A stretch of 64,000 nucleotides of DNA from Vibrio sp. PID17_43 (GTDB lineage Bacteria; Pseudomonadota; Gammaproteobacteria; Enterobacterales; Vibrionaceae). Location of the stretch: assembly GCF_002608565.1 (NCBI RefSeq), contig NZ_LIXM01000008.1, positions 62,001-126,000 of the forward strand, in the 5' to 3' direction. The notes below the pieces were generated by a model. The model was given only the letters and a program-made list of their open reading frames with translations, did no database searches and was not told the DNA's origin. A program made the translations under genes and the position numbers. Shown in pieces: positions 35,526-47,133 of the stretch (the stretch's first letter is position 1; each line of letters opens with the position of its first letter).

Positions 35526-36125
35526 TTATTTCGGGTGGAAAATTAACTTGCCGCTTTCCACCATTACACAATCCATTCCCGCGGCATGAGCAGCTTGCTT
35601 ACCTAACTCTGTATCCTCAAATACAACGCATTCATCAGCGCCTAAACACAATTGCTCTGCAGCCAATAAAAATGTGTCAGGGAACGGTTTATGTCTTTCT
35701 ACATCCGTAGCGGTAACAACGGCATCAAGTTTACTCAGAATACCTGCCTTCGCGAGTAAGCGCAAAGCGCAATCGCGTTGGCTGCCTGTGCCTACTGCGA
35801 TTTTCTTATTACCTAAAAAACTTTCTAACACGATATTTGTACATGAGATAATTTCACCGTGCTCCTCCATTTCCGCAAACGTATCCATTTTAAAACGTGA
35901 TACGATTTTTGGATCGAGAGATAAGCCATGTTCACGGTTCACTTCACTCACAATTTTAAAGCTTGGCATACCACCTAGGCTATGTAACCAATCTTGATGA
36001 AATGGGAAATTAAATCGGTCTGCCGTCGCTTGCCATGCAGCCATATGGGCAGGCATAGTGTCAATCAACGTCCCGTCCATATCGAAAATTAGTCCCTTAT
36101 AAGCACTAAAATCTATTGTGTTCAT
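35526..36125 (-). CDS. yqaB: HAD phosphatase of the beta-phosphoglucomutase group (YqaB-like)
   Basis: 200 residues. Motif I is GLIFDMDGTLIDTMPAH, followed by the helical cap, motif II AVGTGSQRDCALRL, and motifs III/IV RHKPFPDTFLLAAEQL and CVVFEDTELGKQAAHAAGMD. E. coli YqaB dephosphorylates fructose-1-phosphate and related sugars. ATG 36125 (MNTIDFSAYKG) is chosen; the frame extends upstream into the divergent arfB promoter. Single gene. Confidence 0.87.
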   Translation of the reverse strand: MNTIDFSAYKGLIFDMDGTLIDTMPAHMAAWQATADRFNFPFHQDWLHSLGGMPSFKIVSEVNREHGLSLDPKIVSRFKMDTFAEMEEHGEIISCTNIVLESFLGNKKIAVGTGSQRDCALRLLAKAGILSKLDAVVTATDVERHKPFPDTFLLAAEQLCLGADECVVFEDTELGKQAAHAAGMDCVMVESGKLIFHPK

Positions 36126-36200
36126 CTCTATTCTTCTATTTATATACCACTGATGGTAATTTATCATCCATCGCAACAATTCTTATGGCGCCTAGTAATT

Positions 36201-36614
36201 ATGCTCAAAATTTCTAACTCTGTCACAATTCAGGACTGGGAAATTCAATTATCTCCCATCCGAGCTCAAGGAAATGGTGGGCAAAACGTTAATAAGGTAT
36301 CGTCTGCGATACATCTGCGCTTTGACGTACATCATTCTACACTCCCGGACTTTTATAAAGAGCGATTACTTGCACTTTCTGACAGCCGGATATCGAAGGA
36401 AGGGGTGATTATCATCAAAGCGCAGCAGTTTCGGACACAAGAGCAAAATAAAGAAGACGCACTTAATCGATTACAAGCGTTGATCCAATCAGCCGCCCGA
36501 CAAGAGAAAAAGCGTATTAAAACCAAACCTACTCGTGCTTCACAACGTCGTAGGCTTGATAGTAAAAACAAGCAAGCGACAAAAAAGCAGCAACGCCAAA
36601 AAGTGCTGCATTAG
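36201..36614 (+). CDS. arfB: Alternative ribosome-rescue factor B (peptidyl-tRNA hydrolase)
   Basis: 137 residues. Carries the GGQ motif (residues about 26-28, RAQGNGGQNVNKVSSAIHLR) that hydrolyses peptidyl-tRNA on stalled ribosomes, and a basic C-terminal tail (KKRIKTKPTRASQRRRLDSK and beyond) that enters the empty mRNA channel, as in YaeJ/ArfB. No stop-codon recognition domain, which separates it from true release factors. ATG 36201 is the family start; the RBS is weak. Confidence 0.93.
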   Translation: MLKISNSVTIQDWEIQLSPIRAQGNGGQNVNKVSSAIHLRFDVHHSTLPDFYKERLLALSDSRISKEGVIIIKAQQFRTQEQNKEDALNRLQALIQSAARQEKKRIKTKPTRASQRRRLDSKNKQATKKQQRQKVLH

Positions 36615-36683
36615 CAAACGTCAGATCTAGCATTGGGACCGGCTATGGTTTCCTTACCTTGGTCAATTATTCAGGATGTAAAA

Positions 36684-38453
36684 ATGACTATTAGACAAAA
36701 ATTGTACTCTCTCGGCACTATCGCCATTTTGGGTATCGTGGCTCTGTTGGGGTTGTCAGCAAACTTTGCCAAACAGACCAATGAATTAAACCATGCGATT
36801 AAACTCGTCAGTGACTTGGAGATTCAACTTCTCAATTTACGACGCAATGAGAAAGATTTCCTCCTTCGCAATGACCTCAAATATCTCGACAAATTTGAAG
36901 CGAATGTGGAACTCTTCCTTGGCTTAGAAAAAGAATTAGCTGACATCCTAACCCATTATGAACTCCCTTCTAGTCAGCCATTCAAGCAAGACTTATTGTC
37001 TTACCATGGTGGATTTCAAGACCTAGCCACAGCATATAAACGTTACGGACTCGACAATGACAGCGGCTTGATCGGCAATTACCAACAACAATTGCTACGT
37101 GCTAAGCAAAGTGCCACTCATCCGCAGTTTCTTGCTCTTATTGAGTTCGATTCAGCCGTCAAATCTGGTGAGGTGAATGCTAACTTATTACAAGGTTTAT
37201 CTGCTGCAGGATTGTTGGATAGTGCCAAACAGGTCGCAGCACAAAAACAAATCATTGGTGTGAGTTACAAAGAAGGATTGCTCGGCAAAACTCGCTCCCT
37301 ATCGCATACGGTAGAAGCACAGTTTAAAACTTTCTCTTCTTTGATCGGCACTGCCACAGAGCAGCGCAATTCACAAATGGCGATCATCAAACAAGCACTC
37401 ACGGCCATCGTGTTACTTGTGCTTGTTGTACTTATCTGGCAAATCTCCCGATCAATTAACAATCGCGTCAGTGTTTTGTTAAACACTATCCAAAATATCA
37501 GTGTGAGTAACAATATTAGCTTACGCTCAGAATTAACAGGTAAAGACGAGTTAGGAGACATCAGTCATCACCTAAATGATTTACTCAATAAGCTAGAGTG
37601 CCTTATTCATGATACGAAAGAGAAGTCAACTCAGCTGTCTGCAAGTACAGATAACATGCATCGTGAACTTGAGGGGGTAATAGAACAGTTTAATACTCAA
37701 ACCGATCACACCTCTTCAATGGCTACGGCGGTTCAGCAAATGGTCGCAACCATTGGTGAAATTTCAGAGAGCACCTCTGTGGCAGTCGAAGGCGTCCATC
37801 AAGCCGCAAACAACGCTGAACAAGGTCGCGACGTGGTTGAAACAACGGTAAAAAACGTTGGTCAACTGACGAGCATTCTTTCCAATAGCCAGCAATCCAT
37901 TCGCTCTTTGAATGTGCACGTAGACAAAATTGGTGGCGCAGTTAACATCATCCAAGATATTGCTGAGCAAACCAATCTTCTTGCGCTAAATGCAGCGATC
38001 GAAGCGGCACGAGCAGGCGAGCAAGGGCGTGGCTTTGCGGTTGTCGCAGATGAAGTTCGAGCATTAGCAAGCCGCACTCATCAATCAACGGAAGATATCA
38101 CGCATGTGGTCTCTGACATTCAGTCTCAGATGTCGATGGTGGTTGCGGATATCGACCAATGCAACGATCAGGGTCAACAAACTCTGCAAGCATCTGAACA
38201 ACTGGATTCGAGTCTGCAGCAAATCATTGCCGACATGCACGCCATCCAAGGTAACTCAGAACGTATTGCTTCTGCGATCGAAGAGCAAGGCATTGTGATG
38301 AACCAAGTGAGTGATTCCATCACCGAATTGAACGTTATTTCAGAAACCAATATGCAGTCTGCGCAAGAGTGTTTGCATGAAGTGAACTCTGTCTCCACGC
38401 AAGCTCAAGAGATGGATAATGCGGTTGCCGTATTTAAGACCCGTAATGTGTAG
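36684..38453 (+). CDS. Methyl-accepting chemotaxis protein with HBM-type sensor
   Basis: 589 residues. First membrane helix at about 8-28, a long helical periplasmic domain (about 30-240) with [20 protein letters not shown] typical of the helical bimodular (HBM) sensor, second helix about 247-270, HAMP, and the signalling domain with the hairpin tip [20 protein letters not shown] followed by [19 protein letters not shown] receptors such as McpS/McpQ respond to organic acids; the ligand here is unknown. Confidence 0.93.
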   Translation: MTIRQKLYSLGTIAILGIVALLGLSANFAKQTNELNHAIKLVSDLEIQLLNLRRNEKDFLLRNDLKYLDKFEANVELFLGLEKELADILTHYELPSSQPFKQDLLSYHGGFQDLATAYKRYGLDNDSGLIGNYQQQLLRAKQSATHPQFLALIEFDSAVKSGEVNANLLQGLSAAGLLDSAKQVAAQKQIIGVSYKEGLLGKTRSLSHTVEAQFKTFSSLIGTATEQRNSQMAIIKQALTAIVLLVLVVLIWQISRSINNRVSVLLNTIQNISVSNNISLRSELTGKDELGDISHHLNDLLNKLECLIHDTKEKSTQLSASTDNMHRELEGVIEQFNTQTDHTSSMATAVQQMVATIGEISESTSVAVEGVHQAANNAEQGRDVVETTVKNVGQLTSILSNSQQSIRSLNVHVDKIGGAVNIIQDIAEQTNLLALNAAIEAARAGEQGRGFAVVADEVRALASRTHQSTEDITHVVSDIQSQMSMVVADIDQCNDQGQQTLQASEQLDSSLQQIIADMHAIQGNSERIASAIEEQGIVMNQVSDSITELNVISETNMQSAQECLHEVNSVSTQAQEMDNAVAVFKTRNV

Positions 38454-38495
38454 TTCGATTTAGCCAATCTGATATAGAGACAGCAATTGAGAATA

Positions 38496-38531
38496 AAAAG
38501 CCCGAAGCATTCACATGCTTCGGGCTTTTCT
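38496..38531. terminator. Bidirectional terminator
   Basis: AAAAGCCCGAAGCA/TGCTTCGGGCTTTT, 14-bp perfect stem between convergent genes. Confidence 0.92.
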
Positions 38532-38550
38532 TTATGGGTAGACTCAATAC

Positions 38551-41500
38551 TTATTCATCATCCAGAGGAATCAGCTTAGTGCTACCACCGTGGATCTTCT
38601 CACGTTTTCTCTGCACCATAGCATAGAAGCTCGGAATCAGGAAAGTACCAGCAAGAAGTACGCAGAGCAGACCACCAATGAGGGAGATACCCAGTGAGTT
38701 CTGGCTCACATGACCTGCGCCTGACGCGAAGATCAATGGAAAGATACCTAAGATAAATGACCAAGATGTCATGTTTACGGCACGGAAACGAAGCTTACCA
38801 CCTTGTACCGCTGCACTGTTAATTTCGTCCTCTTTCTCTTCACGCTCTTGCTTGGCGAATTCTACAATCAGGATTGCGTTCTTCGCCGCGAGCGCTATAA
38901 GCAGAACAAGCCCTATCTGTGCGTACAAGTTGAGCGGTGTTCCAGTCAAGTTCAATGCGAGGAAGGAACCTAACGTCGCCACTGGCACCACTAGGATGAT
39001 CGCCAGAGGAATACTCCAACTCTCATACTGCGCCACCATGAACAGGTAAATAAAGATCAACGCCAATGCAAACGCGAAAATGGCTTGGTTACCTGCCAGT
39101 ACTTCTTGGTAAGCCATGCCCGACCATTCGTACGTGTAACCTTGCGGTAGCACTTCAGCCGCAACACGTTCCATTGCTGAAATTGCGTCACCACTTGAGT
39201 AACCCGGCGCTGGTTGACCTTGAATGATCGCGCTGCGGTACATGTTGTATCGCCATGCGACATCGGGTTCAAACACTTGCTCATAGCTGACTAGTGTACT
39301 TAGTGGCACCATATCGCCGCTTGAAGAACGCACGTGGAAACGCGCCAGATCTCCCATGCTACTACGGTGCTCACTGTCCGCTTGCATGGTGACGCGGAAG
39401 TTCTTACCAAACATGGTAAAGTCGTTCACGTACAGTGAGCCAAGATTACCTTGTAATGTTTGGAAGATAGACGACAGTGGTATACCCAACTGCTGCGCTT
39501 TCTCACGGTCAATATCGACATAGTAGTGTGGTACGTTTGCACGGAAAGTACTGAAGGTGTAAGCAATTTCTGGCGCTTGGTTTGCCGCCTGAATCATCTC
39601 ACCCATTACCATCGACAAATCAGTACGGCTACGACCTAACGTATCCTCTAGTACGAACTCGAACCCCGATGCCGCGCCCATACCAGGTACTGCCGGTGGC
39701 CCCATAGCGAATACAATCGCTTGTGGCAGTTCCATCGCCGCACGACCATTAATACGGTTCGCAATCGCATTTGCTGCGTGCTCGCCGTCTAGTCCATTAC
39801 GCATATCCCAGTCATGCAGTTTGATGAACAGAGACGCACCGTTCGATGCTGCTGCACCTGTCATGAATGAGTAACCATTCGCCACCGTGACACCATCGAC
39901 TCCTGGCTCTTGTTCAACCATTTTCATCAGCTTATTGGTTACTTCCTCAGTTCGAGACAGTGATGCAGAATCCGGAAGCTGAACGTTCACCAACAAGATG
40001 CCTTTGTCTTCTTGAGGTACGAATGCGGTTGAGGTTGTTTTCGCGAAGAAAGTGACTGCCGCTACCGCTACGAAGAAAAAGGTAACCACTAGCAACGACT
40101 TCTTCACTAGAAAGCCCGCGATTTGACCATAGCGCGTTGTGACGCGTTCAAGACCACGGTTGAATGCTTGGAACCAACTTGCCGTGTTGCCACCGCCCTG
40201 CTTCAACACCAACGAACACAATGCTGGAGACAGCGTTAGCGCGTTGATAGATGAAATCATTACCGAGATACAGATCGTCAATGCAAACTGACGATACATG
40301 ATGCCGGTAATTCCCGGCAACATGGCTACAGGTAGGAATACCGCCAAAAGAACCAATGTCGAGGTAATGATTGGGCCCGTTACCTCTTTCATCGCTAGCA
40401 ACGTTGCTTTACGCGGAGAAATGGTTGGATCTTTCGCCATGGTGGTATCCACGTTCTCGATAACCAGAATCGCATCATCTACTACGATACCGATGGCGAG
40501 GATCAAGCCGAACAGGGTTACCGTATTTATGGTAAAGCCCGTTGCCTGCATGATGGCGAACGTACCGATAAGCGAAACAGGAATCGCGACAACTGGGATC
40601 AAGGTTGCTCGCGCACTGCCTAAGAACAGATACGTCACCGCGATTACAAGCAAGATCGCTTCAATCAGCGTCTTCACTACGCCCTTGATCGATTCTGCAA
40701 CGAACACGGTTGTATCGTAACTGGTTTCGTAAGCCATGCCTTCTGGGAAGTTGGAGCTTAAACGATCGAGCAACGCCATTACCGCTTGACCACTTTCCAA
40801 TGCGTTTGCATCTGACTGAAGTGACAGCGCTACGATAGACGCATCTTGACCACGGAACTTGCCGTTACCGTCGTAGAACTTCTTACCAAGCTCAACTCGT
40901 GCAACGTCTTTTAGATAAACGGTAGAGCCATCTGGATTGGCGCGAAGCACCACATCCTCAAACTCGCTCACGCCTTCTAGACGACCTTTGGTCACTAGGT
41001 TGAACTGAACTTCTTGAGGGTTATTGTACGGCGCAGCTCCGATACGACCAGCCGCGACCTGCACGTTTTGCTCCGCCAATGCTGAGTAAACATCTGTCGT
41101 AGTAAGGTTCAGGTTAGCCATTTTTTCTGGGTCTAACCAAACACGCATCGCGTATTCACCACCACCGATCACGTTAACTTCACTGATACCTTTGACGCGC
41201 GCCAACTGGTCTTTTACGTTCAGGTTGATGTAGTTGATGAGGAATTTATCATCGTACTTACCGTCTGGTGAGTAGAAGTTCAGAACCATCAACAAGTCCG
41301 GAGAACGCTTTTTAACCGTAACACCTACCATGCGCACTTCTTGAGGCAATTTTGACTCAATTTGTGAGACACGGTTTTGCACGTTAACCTGAGCCATGTC
41401 TGGATCAGTGCCCACATCGAAGGTTACGTTCAGGCTGTAAGAACCATCATTGGCACTCTTTGAAGACATGTAGATCATGTTTTCTACGCCGTTCACCGAG

Positions 41501-41703
41501 GTTTCTATTGGGTCAGCTATCGCTTGCTCCACCACCTCAGCGCTTGCACCTGTGTAGAATGCCGTCACACTCACCGATGGCGGACTGATTTTTGGATATT
41601 CAGCAACCGGCAAGATCGCTAAAGAGATGGCTCCTGCCAACGTCAATATGATCGAGATAACCAGTGCGAATTTCGGTCTTTGAATAAAGAAACGACTTAA
41701 CAT
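38551..41703 (-). CDS. RND multidrug efflux permease (AcrB/MexB type)
   Basis: 1050 residues, the normal length of hydrophobe/amphiphile efflux-1 RND pumps. N-terminal [20 protein letters not shown], porter-domain motifs, and the proton-relay helix [15 protein letters not shown] with the Asp pair are intact; the C-terminal half repeats the fold. It pumps drugs, dyes or bile acids from the periplasm through an outer-membrane channel. Cotranscribed after the membrane-fusion gene (8-base gap). No outer-membrane factor in this operon, so TolC from elsewhere is probably used. Confidence 0.94.
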   Translation of the reverse strand: MLSRFFIQRPKFALVISIILTLAGAISLAILPVAEYPKISPPSVSVTAFYTGASAEVVEQAIADPIETSVNGVENMIYMSSKSANDGSYSLNVTFDVGTDPDMAQVNVQNRVSQIESKLPQEVRMVGVTVKKRSPDLLMVLNFYSPDGKYDDKFLINYINLNVKDQLARVKGISEVNVIGGGEYAMRVWLDPEKMANLNLTTTDVYSALAEQNVQVAAGRIGAAPYNNPQEVQFNLVTKGRLEGVSEFEDVVLRANPDGSTVYLKDVARVELGKKFYDGNGKFRGQDASIVALSLQSDANALESGQAVMALLDRLSSNFPEGMAYETSYDTTVFVAESIKGVVKTLIEAILLVIAVTYLFLGSARATLIPVVAIPVSLIGTFAIMQATGFTINTVTLFGLILAIGIVVDDAILVIENVDTTMAKDPTISPRKATLLAMKEVTGPIITSTLVLLAVFLPVAMLPGITGIMYRQFALTICISVMISSINALTLSPALCSLVLKQGGGNTASWFQAFNRGLERVTTRYGQIAGFLVKKSLLVVTFFFVAVAAVTFFAKTTSTAFVPQEDKGILLVNVQLPDSASLSRTEEVTNKLMKMVEQEPGVDGVTVANGYSFMTGAAASNGASLFIKLHDWDMRNGLDGEHAANAIANRINGRAAMELPQAIVFAMGPPAVPGMGAASGFEFVLEDTLGRSRTDLSMVMGEMIQAANQAPEIAYTFSTFRANVPHYYVDIDREKAQQLGIPLSSIFQTLQGNLGSLYVNDFTMFGKNFRVTMQADSEHRSSMGDLARFHVRSSSGDMVPLSTLVSYEQVFEPDVAWRYNMYRSAIIQGQPAPGYSSGDAISAMERVAAEVLPQGYTYEWSGMAYQEVLAGNQAIFAFALALIFIYLFMVAQYESWSIPLAIILVVPVATLGSFLALNLTGTPLNLYAQIGLVLLIALAAKNAILIVEFAKQEREEKEDEINSAAVQGGKLRFRAVNMTSWSFILGIFPLIFASGAGHVSQNSLGISLIGGLLCVLLAGTFLIPSFYAMVQRKREKIHGGSTKLIPLDDE

Positions 41704-41711
41704 TGCCCCTC

Positions 41712-42839
41712 CTACTTCTTATCTTGGTCAGGAGATTGAACTCGCACTTCTACCCCGTTACGTACACGTTGTAGACCCTGCGTAATCACCGTTTCATCCT
41801 TCTTTAGACCCTCACTAATGATGATGCCTTGATCTACCTGAGAGCCCAATTTAACATTGCGGCGCTCTGCGATATTGCCCTCAGCCATCACCATCACGAA
41901 GTTACCTTCAAGATCCGTTTGAACTGCGCGACGAGGAACTACGAGCACATCTTTCGCATTCTTATCACGCAAATTGACTTTAATATGCTGGCCAGGAAGA
42001 AGCTGCTGTTCTGGGTTTGGTACCAGCGCTCGCATCGCAATCGTCCCGGTTTGGGTATTAATTCGGTTGCCCAAGAAATCTAACTGTCCTAAATGCGTAT
42101 AGTATTCGCCGTTTTCTAGCTCTAACTGCACCTCGACACTGCTCGACTCTGCACTGCCGTCACCTTTAATGCCATCCATACCTAGGGACAAACGTTCACG
42201 CTCACTCACGCTGAATGAAGTATGTACTGGGTCTAGGCTCACTAGCGTGGTCAGAATGCCAGAAGATGGCGAAAGCAGATCACCGGTACTCACTTTACTG
42301 TCACTGATACGACCGCTAAATGGTGCGCGGATTTGGGTGTAAGAAAGGTTTACTTCTGCAAGCTTGAGCTGAGCGTTTGCCGCCTCAAGCTCTGCGCGAG
42401 CACCAAGCAACGTAGCCGTCAAGGCGTCGAATTCAGATTGAGAGATACTGCCACGTGGCAACAAATTCTTGCCACGTTGGTGGTCGAGTTCCGCTTTCTT
42501 TAGGGCTGCTTTTGCTTGAGCTAGCGCCGCTTTTGCACTCGCCACTTGCGCTGCAAAAGAAGAAGGTTCGATGGAGTACAACAATTGCCCTTTCTCCACC
42601 ATCTGACCTTCGTCAAAATGACGAGCTTCAAGATAGCCGGAGACTTGTGCCGTGATATTCGTATCTTCTAAAGCTTCAATGCGACCGATGTAAGACTTAC
42701 TCGGTTGGTAGTCAATAATTGTGACATCCTGCGTCACAACAAGAGGAGCTTGCGACCCCTTCTGGGCATTATTTGCTTCTCCGCAACCCGCGAGGATAGC
42801 TGTTGCCGCCATTAGTGCGACGAGTGGTTTCTTTTGCAT
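41712..42839 (-). CDS. RND efflux periplasmic adaptor (AcrA-type membrane fusion protein)
   Basis: 375 residues. Lipobox LAGC (Cys19). Order of domains is standard: beta-barrel/lipoyl segment [20 protein letters not shown], alpha-helical hairpin (about 95-160, [20 protein letters not shown]), second lipoyl half [20 protein letters not shown], and the membrane-proximal C-terminal barrel ([16 protein letters not shown]). It links the RND pump to the outer-membrane channel. First gene of the operon. Confidence 0.93.
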   Translation of the reverse strand: MQKKPLVALMAATAILAGCGEANNAQKGSQAPLVVTQDVTIIDYQPSKSYIGRIEALEDTNITAQVSGYLEARHFDEGQMVEKGQLLYSIEPSSFAAQVASAKAALAQAKAALKKAELDHQRGKNLLPRGSISQSEFDALTATLLGARAELEAANAQLKLAEVNLSYTQIRAPFSGRISDSKVSTGDLLSPSSGILTTLVSLDPVHTSFSVSERERLSLGMDGIKGDGSAESSSVEVQLELENGEYYTHLGQLDFLGNRINTQTGTIAMRALVPNPEQQLLPGQHIKVNLRDKNAKDVLVVPRRAVQTDLEGNFVMVMAEGNIAERRNVKLGSQVDQGIIISEGLKKDETVITQGLQRVRNGVEVRVQSPDQDKK

Positions 42840-43186
42840 GTATTTACCGTCTTTATGGAACAGGATTCGTTTGAAAATACCTTAACCATACAGGGGTATT
42901 TGTCCGAAAACTTCAAGATAATCAAAGGAAAATGTATCAAAGTGTAAGGCAGATAAACAACTTATAAATTGGCGATACTATAAGCCAAATAGTTTGGAAA
43001 CAGGCTCTTGCTACAGTGTGAAACTGATGTAATTTCCACTGTAGAGGTAGCAGTTTTGATACTAAGCGTGATTCGGAAGTTTTAAAAAATGCAAACTTCT
43101 CTTCCACATAGTGCGATTTGCCTATTTTTTTAAAAAAAATACGTTATCATTCAGCTAATTCAAAGCCTTCGACCGAGAGGATAAGT
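42840..43186. other. Divergent promoter region
   Basis: About 345 bases between the efflux operon and the dCMP deaminase gene. No regulator gene (such as an AcrR-type repressor) adjoins the pump, and no operator was recognised. Confidence 0.35.
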
Positions 43187-43645
43187 ATGATTTCTAAATG
43201 GGCGAAACGTTTTTACCAAATGGCCGAATTGGTTGCCTCTTGGAGTAAAGACCCATCGACACAAGTTGGTGCCGTGATCACTAATCAGAACCGAATTGTT
43301 TCCGTCGGCTTTAACGGCTACCCTCATGGCGTTTCTGACAGTGTGGATACGGACGAACGGGAACTCAAGTACCTAAAAACATTACATGCGGAAGAGAACG
43401 CAATTCTCTTTTCTAAACGTGATTTGGATGGCTGTGATATTTGGGTTACGCACTTCCCTTGCCCAAACTGTGCCGCAAAAATAATCCAAACGGGGATCTC
43501 TCGCGTGCATTGCCCGGAACAATCAGAAGACTTCTTATCTCGCTGGGCAGATAAGATACAAGTAAGCCAAGACATGTTCGACCAAGCAGGCGTCGAAGTT
43601 GACTGGTTACCAATTGATAAGATTGAAGACAATGACGTCCGTTAA
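43187..43645 (+). CDS. Deoxycytidylate (dCMP) deaminase
   Basis: 152 residues. Zinc-dependent deaminase that turns dCMP into dUMP for dTMP synthesis. Zinc motifs are TLHAEENAILFS (His and Glu) and FPCPNCAAKIIQTGI (the two Cys). N-terminal WSKDPSTQVGAVI and VGFNGYPHGVSD are family-typical. ATG 43187 with GAGAGGAT upstream is chosen; the frame opens earlier without homology. Confidence 0.93.
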   Translation: MISKWAKRFYQMAELVASWSKDPSTQVGAVITNQNRIVSVGFNGYPHGVSDSVDTDERELKYLKTLHAEENAILFSKRDLDGCDIWVTHFPCPNCAAKIIQTGISRVHCPEQSEDFLSRWADKIQVSQDMFDQAGVEVDWLPIDKIEDNDVR

Positions 43646-43682
43646 TCAAATCATTGACAAAGAAAACAATGACTAGAAAGTA

Positions 43683-43712
43683 ATAAGGCCCAGACAATGT
43701 CTGGGCCTTATT
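43683..43712. terminator. Bidirectional terminator
   Basis: ATAAGGCCCAGACA/TGTCTGGGCCTTAT hairpin between convergent dCMP deaminase and pepT genes. Confidence 0.9.
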
Positions 43713-43728
43713 ACTTGTCTCAAGCTCG

Positions 43729-44958
43729 TTAAGCTTGTTTTGTCGCCGTCAATTCAGCAATTTTCACAATAACTTGTACCGATTTTTCCATCATCTCAAC
43801 CGAGATAAACTCGTGGATACCATGAAAGTTATAACCACCAGTGAAAATGTTCGGACAAGGCAAGCCCATAAACGACAGACGCGCACCATCTGTGCCACCT
43901 CGAATAGGCTTAATGAGCGGTTCCACATCACATGCTTCCATTGCTTGTTTCGCTAAATCGATGATGTGTGGATACGGCTCAACCATTTCACGCATGTTGT
44001 AATAGTTATCTGTTAGCTTCAATTCAACCGAACCGTGTTTTAGCTCTGCATTCATCTCATCCACAAGCTTCTGTATGAAGGCTTTACGGCTTTCCAAACC
44101 TTCACGGTCAAAATCGCGGATGATGTAGCCTAGTTCACTACGAGCGACACCAAGTTCACCCGATTTGAGGTGGAAGAAACCTTCGTAACCTTCTGTCGCC
44201 TCTGGTGTTTGATCTTCTGGCATTTGCACTTGGAATTTGGCGGCCAAATTCATTGCGTTAACCAATTTACCTTTTGCTGTGCCTGGGTGAACGCTCACGC
44301 CGTGAAAAATCACATCGGCGCTTGCTGCATTGAAGTTTTCGTATTGCAACTCACCTTGTGGTCCACCATCGACAGTGTAAGCCCACTTCGCACCAAACTT
44401 CTCCACATCAAATAAATCTGCACCACGGCCAATCTCTTCATCTGGGGTAAAACCGACACAAATATCGCCGTGTGGGATGCTTGGGTTTTCAATCAACATA
44501 GCGATAGCCGATAGAATTTCAGCAATGCCAGCTTTGTTATCTGCGCCGAGCAATGTCGTACCATCAGTGGTGATGAGATTGTGACCATGTAACTCATGCA
44601 AATCAGGATATTGCACTGGTGATAACACTTCATTCCCTAAACCTAACGCAATATCACCGCCATGGTAATCTTCTATAAACTGGGGAGTGACATTTTTCCC
44701 AGAAGCATCTGGCGCAGTATCCATATGGGCAATGAAACCAATAGCCGGAACATCATAGTCAACATTGGATGGTAGCTTTGCCATTAGATAGCCGTTATCA
44801 GTGAGCGTGACACTACTAAGCCCAAGCTCTAACATTTCTTTCTTTAAATATTCCGCAAACACCGATTGACCAGGGCTACTAGGGCAGACGGTTTCATTGG
44901 GATTTGATTGGGTATCGAACGTGACGTAGCGAAGAAATCGGTCAACTAAATGCTTCAT
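43729..44958 (-). CDS. pepT: Peptidase T (aminotripeptidase)
   Basis: 409 residues of the M20B metallopeptidases. Zinc and catalytic motifs are present: [60 protein letters not shown] and [20 protein letters not shown] with [10 protein letters not shown]. It cleaves the N-terminal residue from tripeptides in the cytosol. ATG 44958 ([12 protein letters not shown]) is the family start. In enterobacteria pepT is FNR-induced; no FNR site was identified here. Confidence 0.95.
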   Translation of the reverse strand: MKHLVDRFLRYVTFDTQSNPNETVCPSSPGQSVFAEYLKKEMLELGLSSVTLTDNGYLMAKLPSNVDYDVPAIGFIAHMDTAPDASGKNVTPQFIEDYHGGDIALGLGNEVLSPVQYPDLHELHGHNLITTDGTTLLGADNKAGIAEILSAIAMLIENPSIPHGDICVGFTPDEEIGRGADLFDVEKFGAKWAYTVDGGPQGELQYENFNAASADVIFHGVSVHPGTAKGKLVNAMNLAAKFQVQMPEDQTPEATEGYEGFFHLKSGELGVARSELGYIIRDFDREGLESRKAFIQKLVDEMNAELKHGSVELKLTDNYYNMREMVEPYPHIIDLAKQAMEACDVEPLIKPIRGGTDGARLSFMGLPCPNIFTGGYNFHGIHEFISVEMMEKSVQVIVKIAELTATKQA

Positions 44959-45153
44959 AATAATTCTCATTGTTTTGGCGTAAAGGCTATCGCTGTTCAG
45001 TGTATTACGATGAGCCTATCTAACATTTTTCTCCATGCATGTTACGCTCATAGCATAATAAGAAATTGCTTTGAATCATTTTTTGTATAGAAAGCTCACA
45101 AGGTAGATATGAACACAATGAATCATTATAAACTATTGGACCCTGTAAATAAT

Positions 45154-46014
45154 TCAGTCCATTAACTCTTCCGCTAACTCGCGCCATTCTCTTACTTTAT
45201 TATGAAAATATTTCCACTGCTTATCACTCATCGAGTTAGATATATCCAATGTGAATTCATTGGTGAGCGCGATATTATGATTAATATTCTTACTCAATTG
45301 TTCACTATAATAACTTTCCGGTTCGAACAATAACTGCATGAAGACTTGCTGATAAACAGAACGGTTGGATTTATTATCAAAAAGATATTTAAGTTCTTGA
45401 TATATTGAAGAGCGGTAGTTACGCCATAATTGGCTATTAATGAGAACCTCTTCAGAAAGTTGTTTTGCTCGCGCTCTTTGTTCACTAGACAATGCCCCTA
45501 TCCACTCTTCCATCCACTCCTCCGTATTATCGAGCACCATTTTTCTTAATTCCTGCTCCGGCTTACCCGCATATTTATTATCTTTTTCTTCATATCGTTC
45601 TTTAACACTATCAAGAAACTCTCGTTGCTGCTTTTCAGTGAGCTGCATGCTGAGGGAGAAAAGGTCTGGTGCCGCTTTGGAAACAAGGCGTTGGTAATGA
45701 GCTCGTACCATGTCGCGATTTTTTTGCAGCACATCAAACGTGACCTCTCTTTTCCGTATCACTTCTAACGACTTCAAGTGCTCAATATAGACTGGTAACT
45801 CCTCTTTCTTATGCCAATCTGCCAATAACAAAATTCGCTCTTCCAGTAACGACTCCTGTTCAGCGTCAAGAGAGACATAGTTGTCTAAATATTCAATGAC
45901 AATCCAATCAATGTTGCTGTAAAAAAATTTCTTTGTGCAGCCAACGAACAATAGAATAGACATCAAAATTATGCCATAACGACCGACTTTATTAGAAAAA
46001 TACTGTAATTTCAT
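45154..46014 (-). CDS. DUF6279 family lipoprotein
   Basis: 286 residues. Lipobox FVGC (Cys26). The mature part is helical and charged and fits the DUF6279 pattern (SNIDWIVIEYLDNYVSLDAE, QESLLEERILLLADWHKKEE, ending DKQWKYFHNKVREWRELAEE). Function unknown. AT-rich compared with neighbours. Monocistronic. Confidence 0.8.
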   Translation of the reverse strand: MKLQYFSNKVGRYGIILMSILLFVGCTKKFFYSNIDWIVIEYLDNYVSLDAEQESLLEERILLLADWHKKEELPVYIEHLKSLEVIRKREVTFDVLQKNRDMVRAHYQRLVSKAAPDLFSLSMQLTEKQQREFLDSVKERYEEKDNKYAGKPEQELRKMVLDNTEEWMEEWIGALSSEQRARAKQLSEEVLINSQLWRNYRSSIYQELKYLFDNKSNRSVYQQVFMQLLFEPESYYSEQLSKNINHNIALTNEFTLDISNSMSDKQWKYFHNKVREWRELAEELMD

Positions 46015-46263
46015 GGCACTTACACACTCCCTTTCTCGCGATTAAGTTCTATACTCAATCTGTAAGCGGCAAACTTACCCCCTTCGGGCAACGGATCATT
46101 GCCACCCTTTTAGTATATAGAGTTTAAAATTAGCTTTCTGATCACAATTATCGGCAAAAAAGTGGATTAGGGCACATTTTAGCTCGCAATTTAAACTAAA
46201 TGCCATGTGATAAATGGCACTAATTTTGCCTGATAAAATAAATGTTGGTTAAGGAGGCGTAGC

Positions 46264-46437
46264 ATGTCTGCTGCAGAGCAACTTGATACGAGCGTAGAGT
46301 ACGAAATCCTCTACTTTGAACAGGGGAGAATGCACAGTATGAAAGTGGTCGCTCAAGATAAAAAAGCGGCACTCCATTACTATTTAGAGTGCGGAAAACA
46401 CAACAATGATTTGTATTCCATTCGCCCAGACAAATAA
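46264..46437 (+). CDS. Small conserved-looking protein next to narP
   Basis: 57 residues: MSAAEQLDTSVEYEILYFEQ followed by GRMHSMKVVAQDKKAALHYY and LECGKHNNDLYSIRPDK. It has a very strong RBS (AAGGAGG) and its own terminator, so it is almost certainly translated, though too short for common ORF cut-offs. No family recognised. It is convergent with narP, so a link to nitrate sensing is only positional. Confidence 0.7.
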   Translation: MSAAEQLDTSVEYEILYFEQGRMHSMKVVAQDKKAALHYYLECGKHNNDLYSIRPDK

Positions 46438-46439
46438 AA

Positions 46440-46464
46440 AGCCGCCAATGCTTGGCGGTTCTTT
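46440..46464. terminator. Terminator between the small ORF and narP
   Basis: CCGCCAA/TTGGCGG hairpin with TTCTTTT after it; could serve both convergent genes. Confidence 0.8.
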
Positions 46465-46500
46465 TAATACCTAAAGATATTATTGCGAACGCTAACAAAA

Positions 46501-47133
46501 TTATTTGGTTTCACCAAATCGTTCTAAATACAGGACTGTTGCTGCTGTACGAGATGGCACTTGGAGCTTCTTGAGCAAACTTTTCATGTGTACTTTGACT
46601 GTCGATTCAGAAATGAACAAACGGTCAGCGATTTGTTTATTGCGGAAGCCACGCGCAACCTCTTGTAGGATTTGAGTTTCACGATCGGTCAGTGAATCAA
46701 ATACATCTTCTTGCTCAGAACGTTCACTTAGATACTTCGCTACCGCTTGACTGTACGACTTATCGCCTTCATGTGCTTGCTTTAACAAAGTAACAAGTTC
46801 ATCTGGCTCAGTGTCTTTTAACAGATAACCATCTGCACCGCTGCGTACGATCGCCTCAATATCCGTTGGGCTATCAGAGACGGTCAAGATTACGATTCGT
46901 GCTTCACAGCCATCTGCACGTAGCGCTTTTAGCGTATCCAACCCTGACATGCCTTTCATGTTAAGATCAAGAAGTATTAAATCCACCTTGAGCTCATGCG
47001 CTTTAGCGACCGCATCGGCGCCATTACTGGCCTCTGCAATAACTTCAAACTCTGGCTCAAAACTCAACAGCTGATGAATACCACGTCGCATCAGTGGGTG
47101 ATCATCCACCAGCATTACTTTACACATTGCCAA
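46501..47133 (-). CDS. narP: Nitrate/nitrite response regulator NarP
   Basis: 210 residues. N-terminal receiver domain with the acidic pair VDDHPLMRRGI and phospho-acceptor Asp56 in LILLDLNMKGMSG, and a C-terminal LuxR/NarL-type helix-turn-helix (LTDRETQILQEVARGFRNKQ, IADRLFISESTVKVHMKSLL). It controls nap and other respiratory genes. The start is probably TTG 47133 (MAMCKVMLVDD) with AAGGAA seven bases upstream; ATG 47127 is an alternative. It overlaps narQ by 14 bases. Confidence 0.92.
   Translation of the reverse strand: MAMCKVMLVDDHPLMRRGIHQLLSFEPEFEVIAEASNGADAVAKAHELKVDLILLDLNMKGMSGLDTLKALRADGCEARIVILTVSDSPTDIEAIVRSGADGYLLKDTEPDELVTLLKQAHEGDKSYSQAVAKYLSERSEQEDVFDSLTDRETQILQEVARGFRNKQIADRLFISESTVKVHMKSLLKKLQVPSRTAATVLYLERFGETK

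Noticed and set aside
40298..40720. 140-codon open frame on the plus strand
   Set aside because: It lies opposite the RND pump gene, mirrors its codon pattern and has no family features; a shadow frame.
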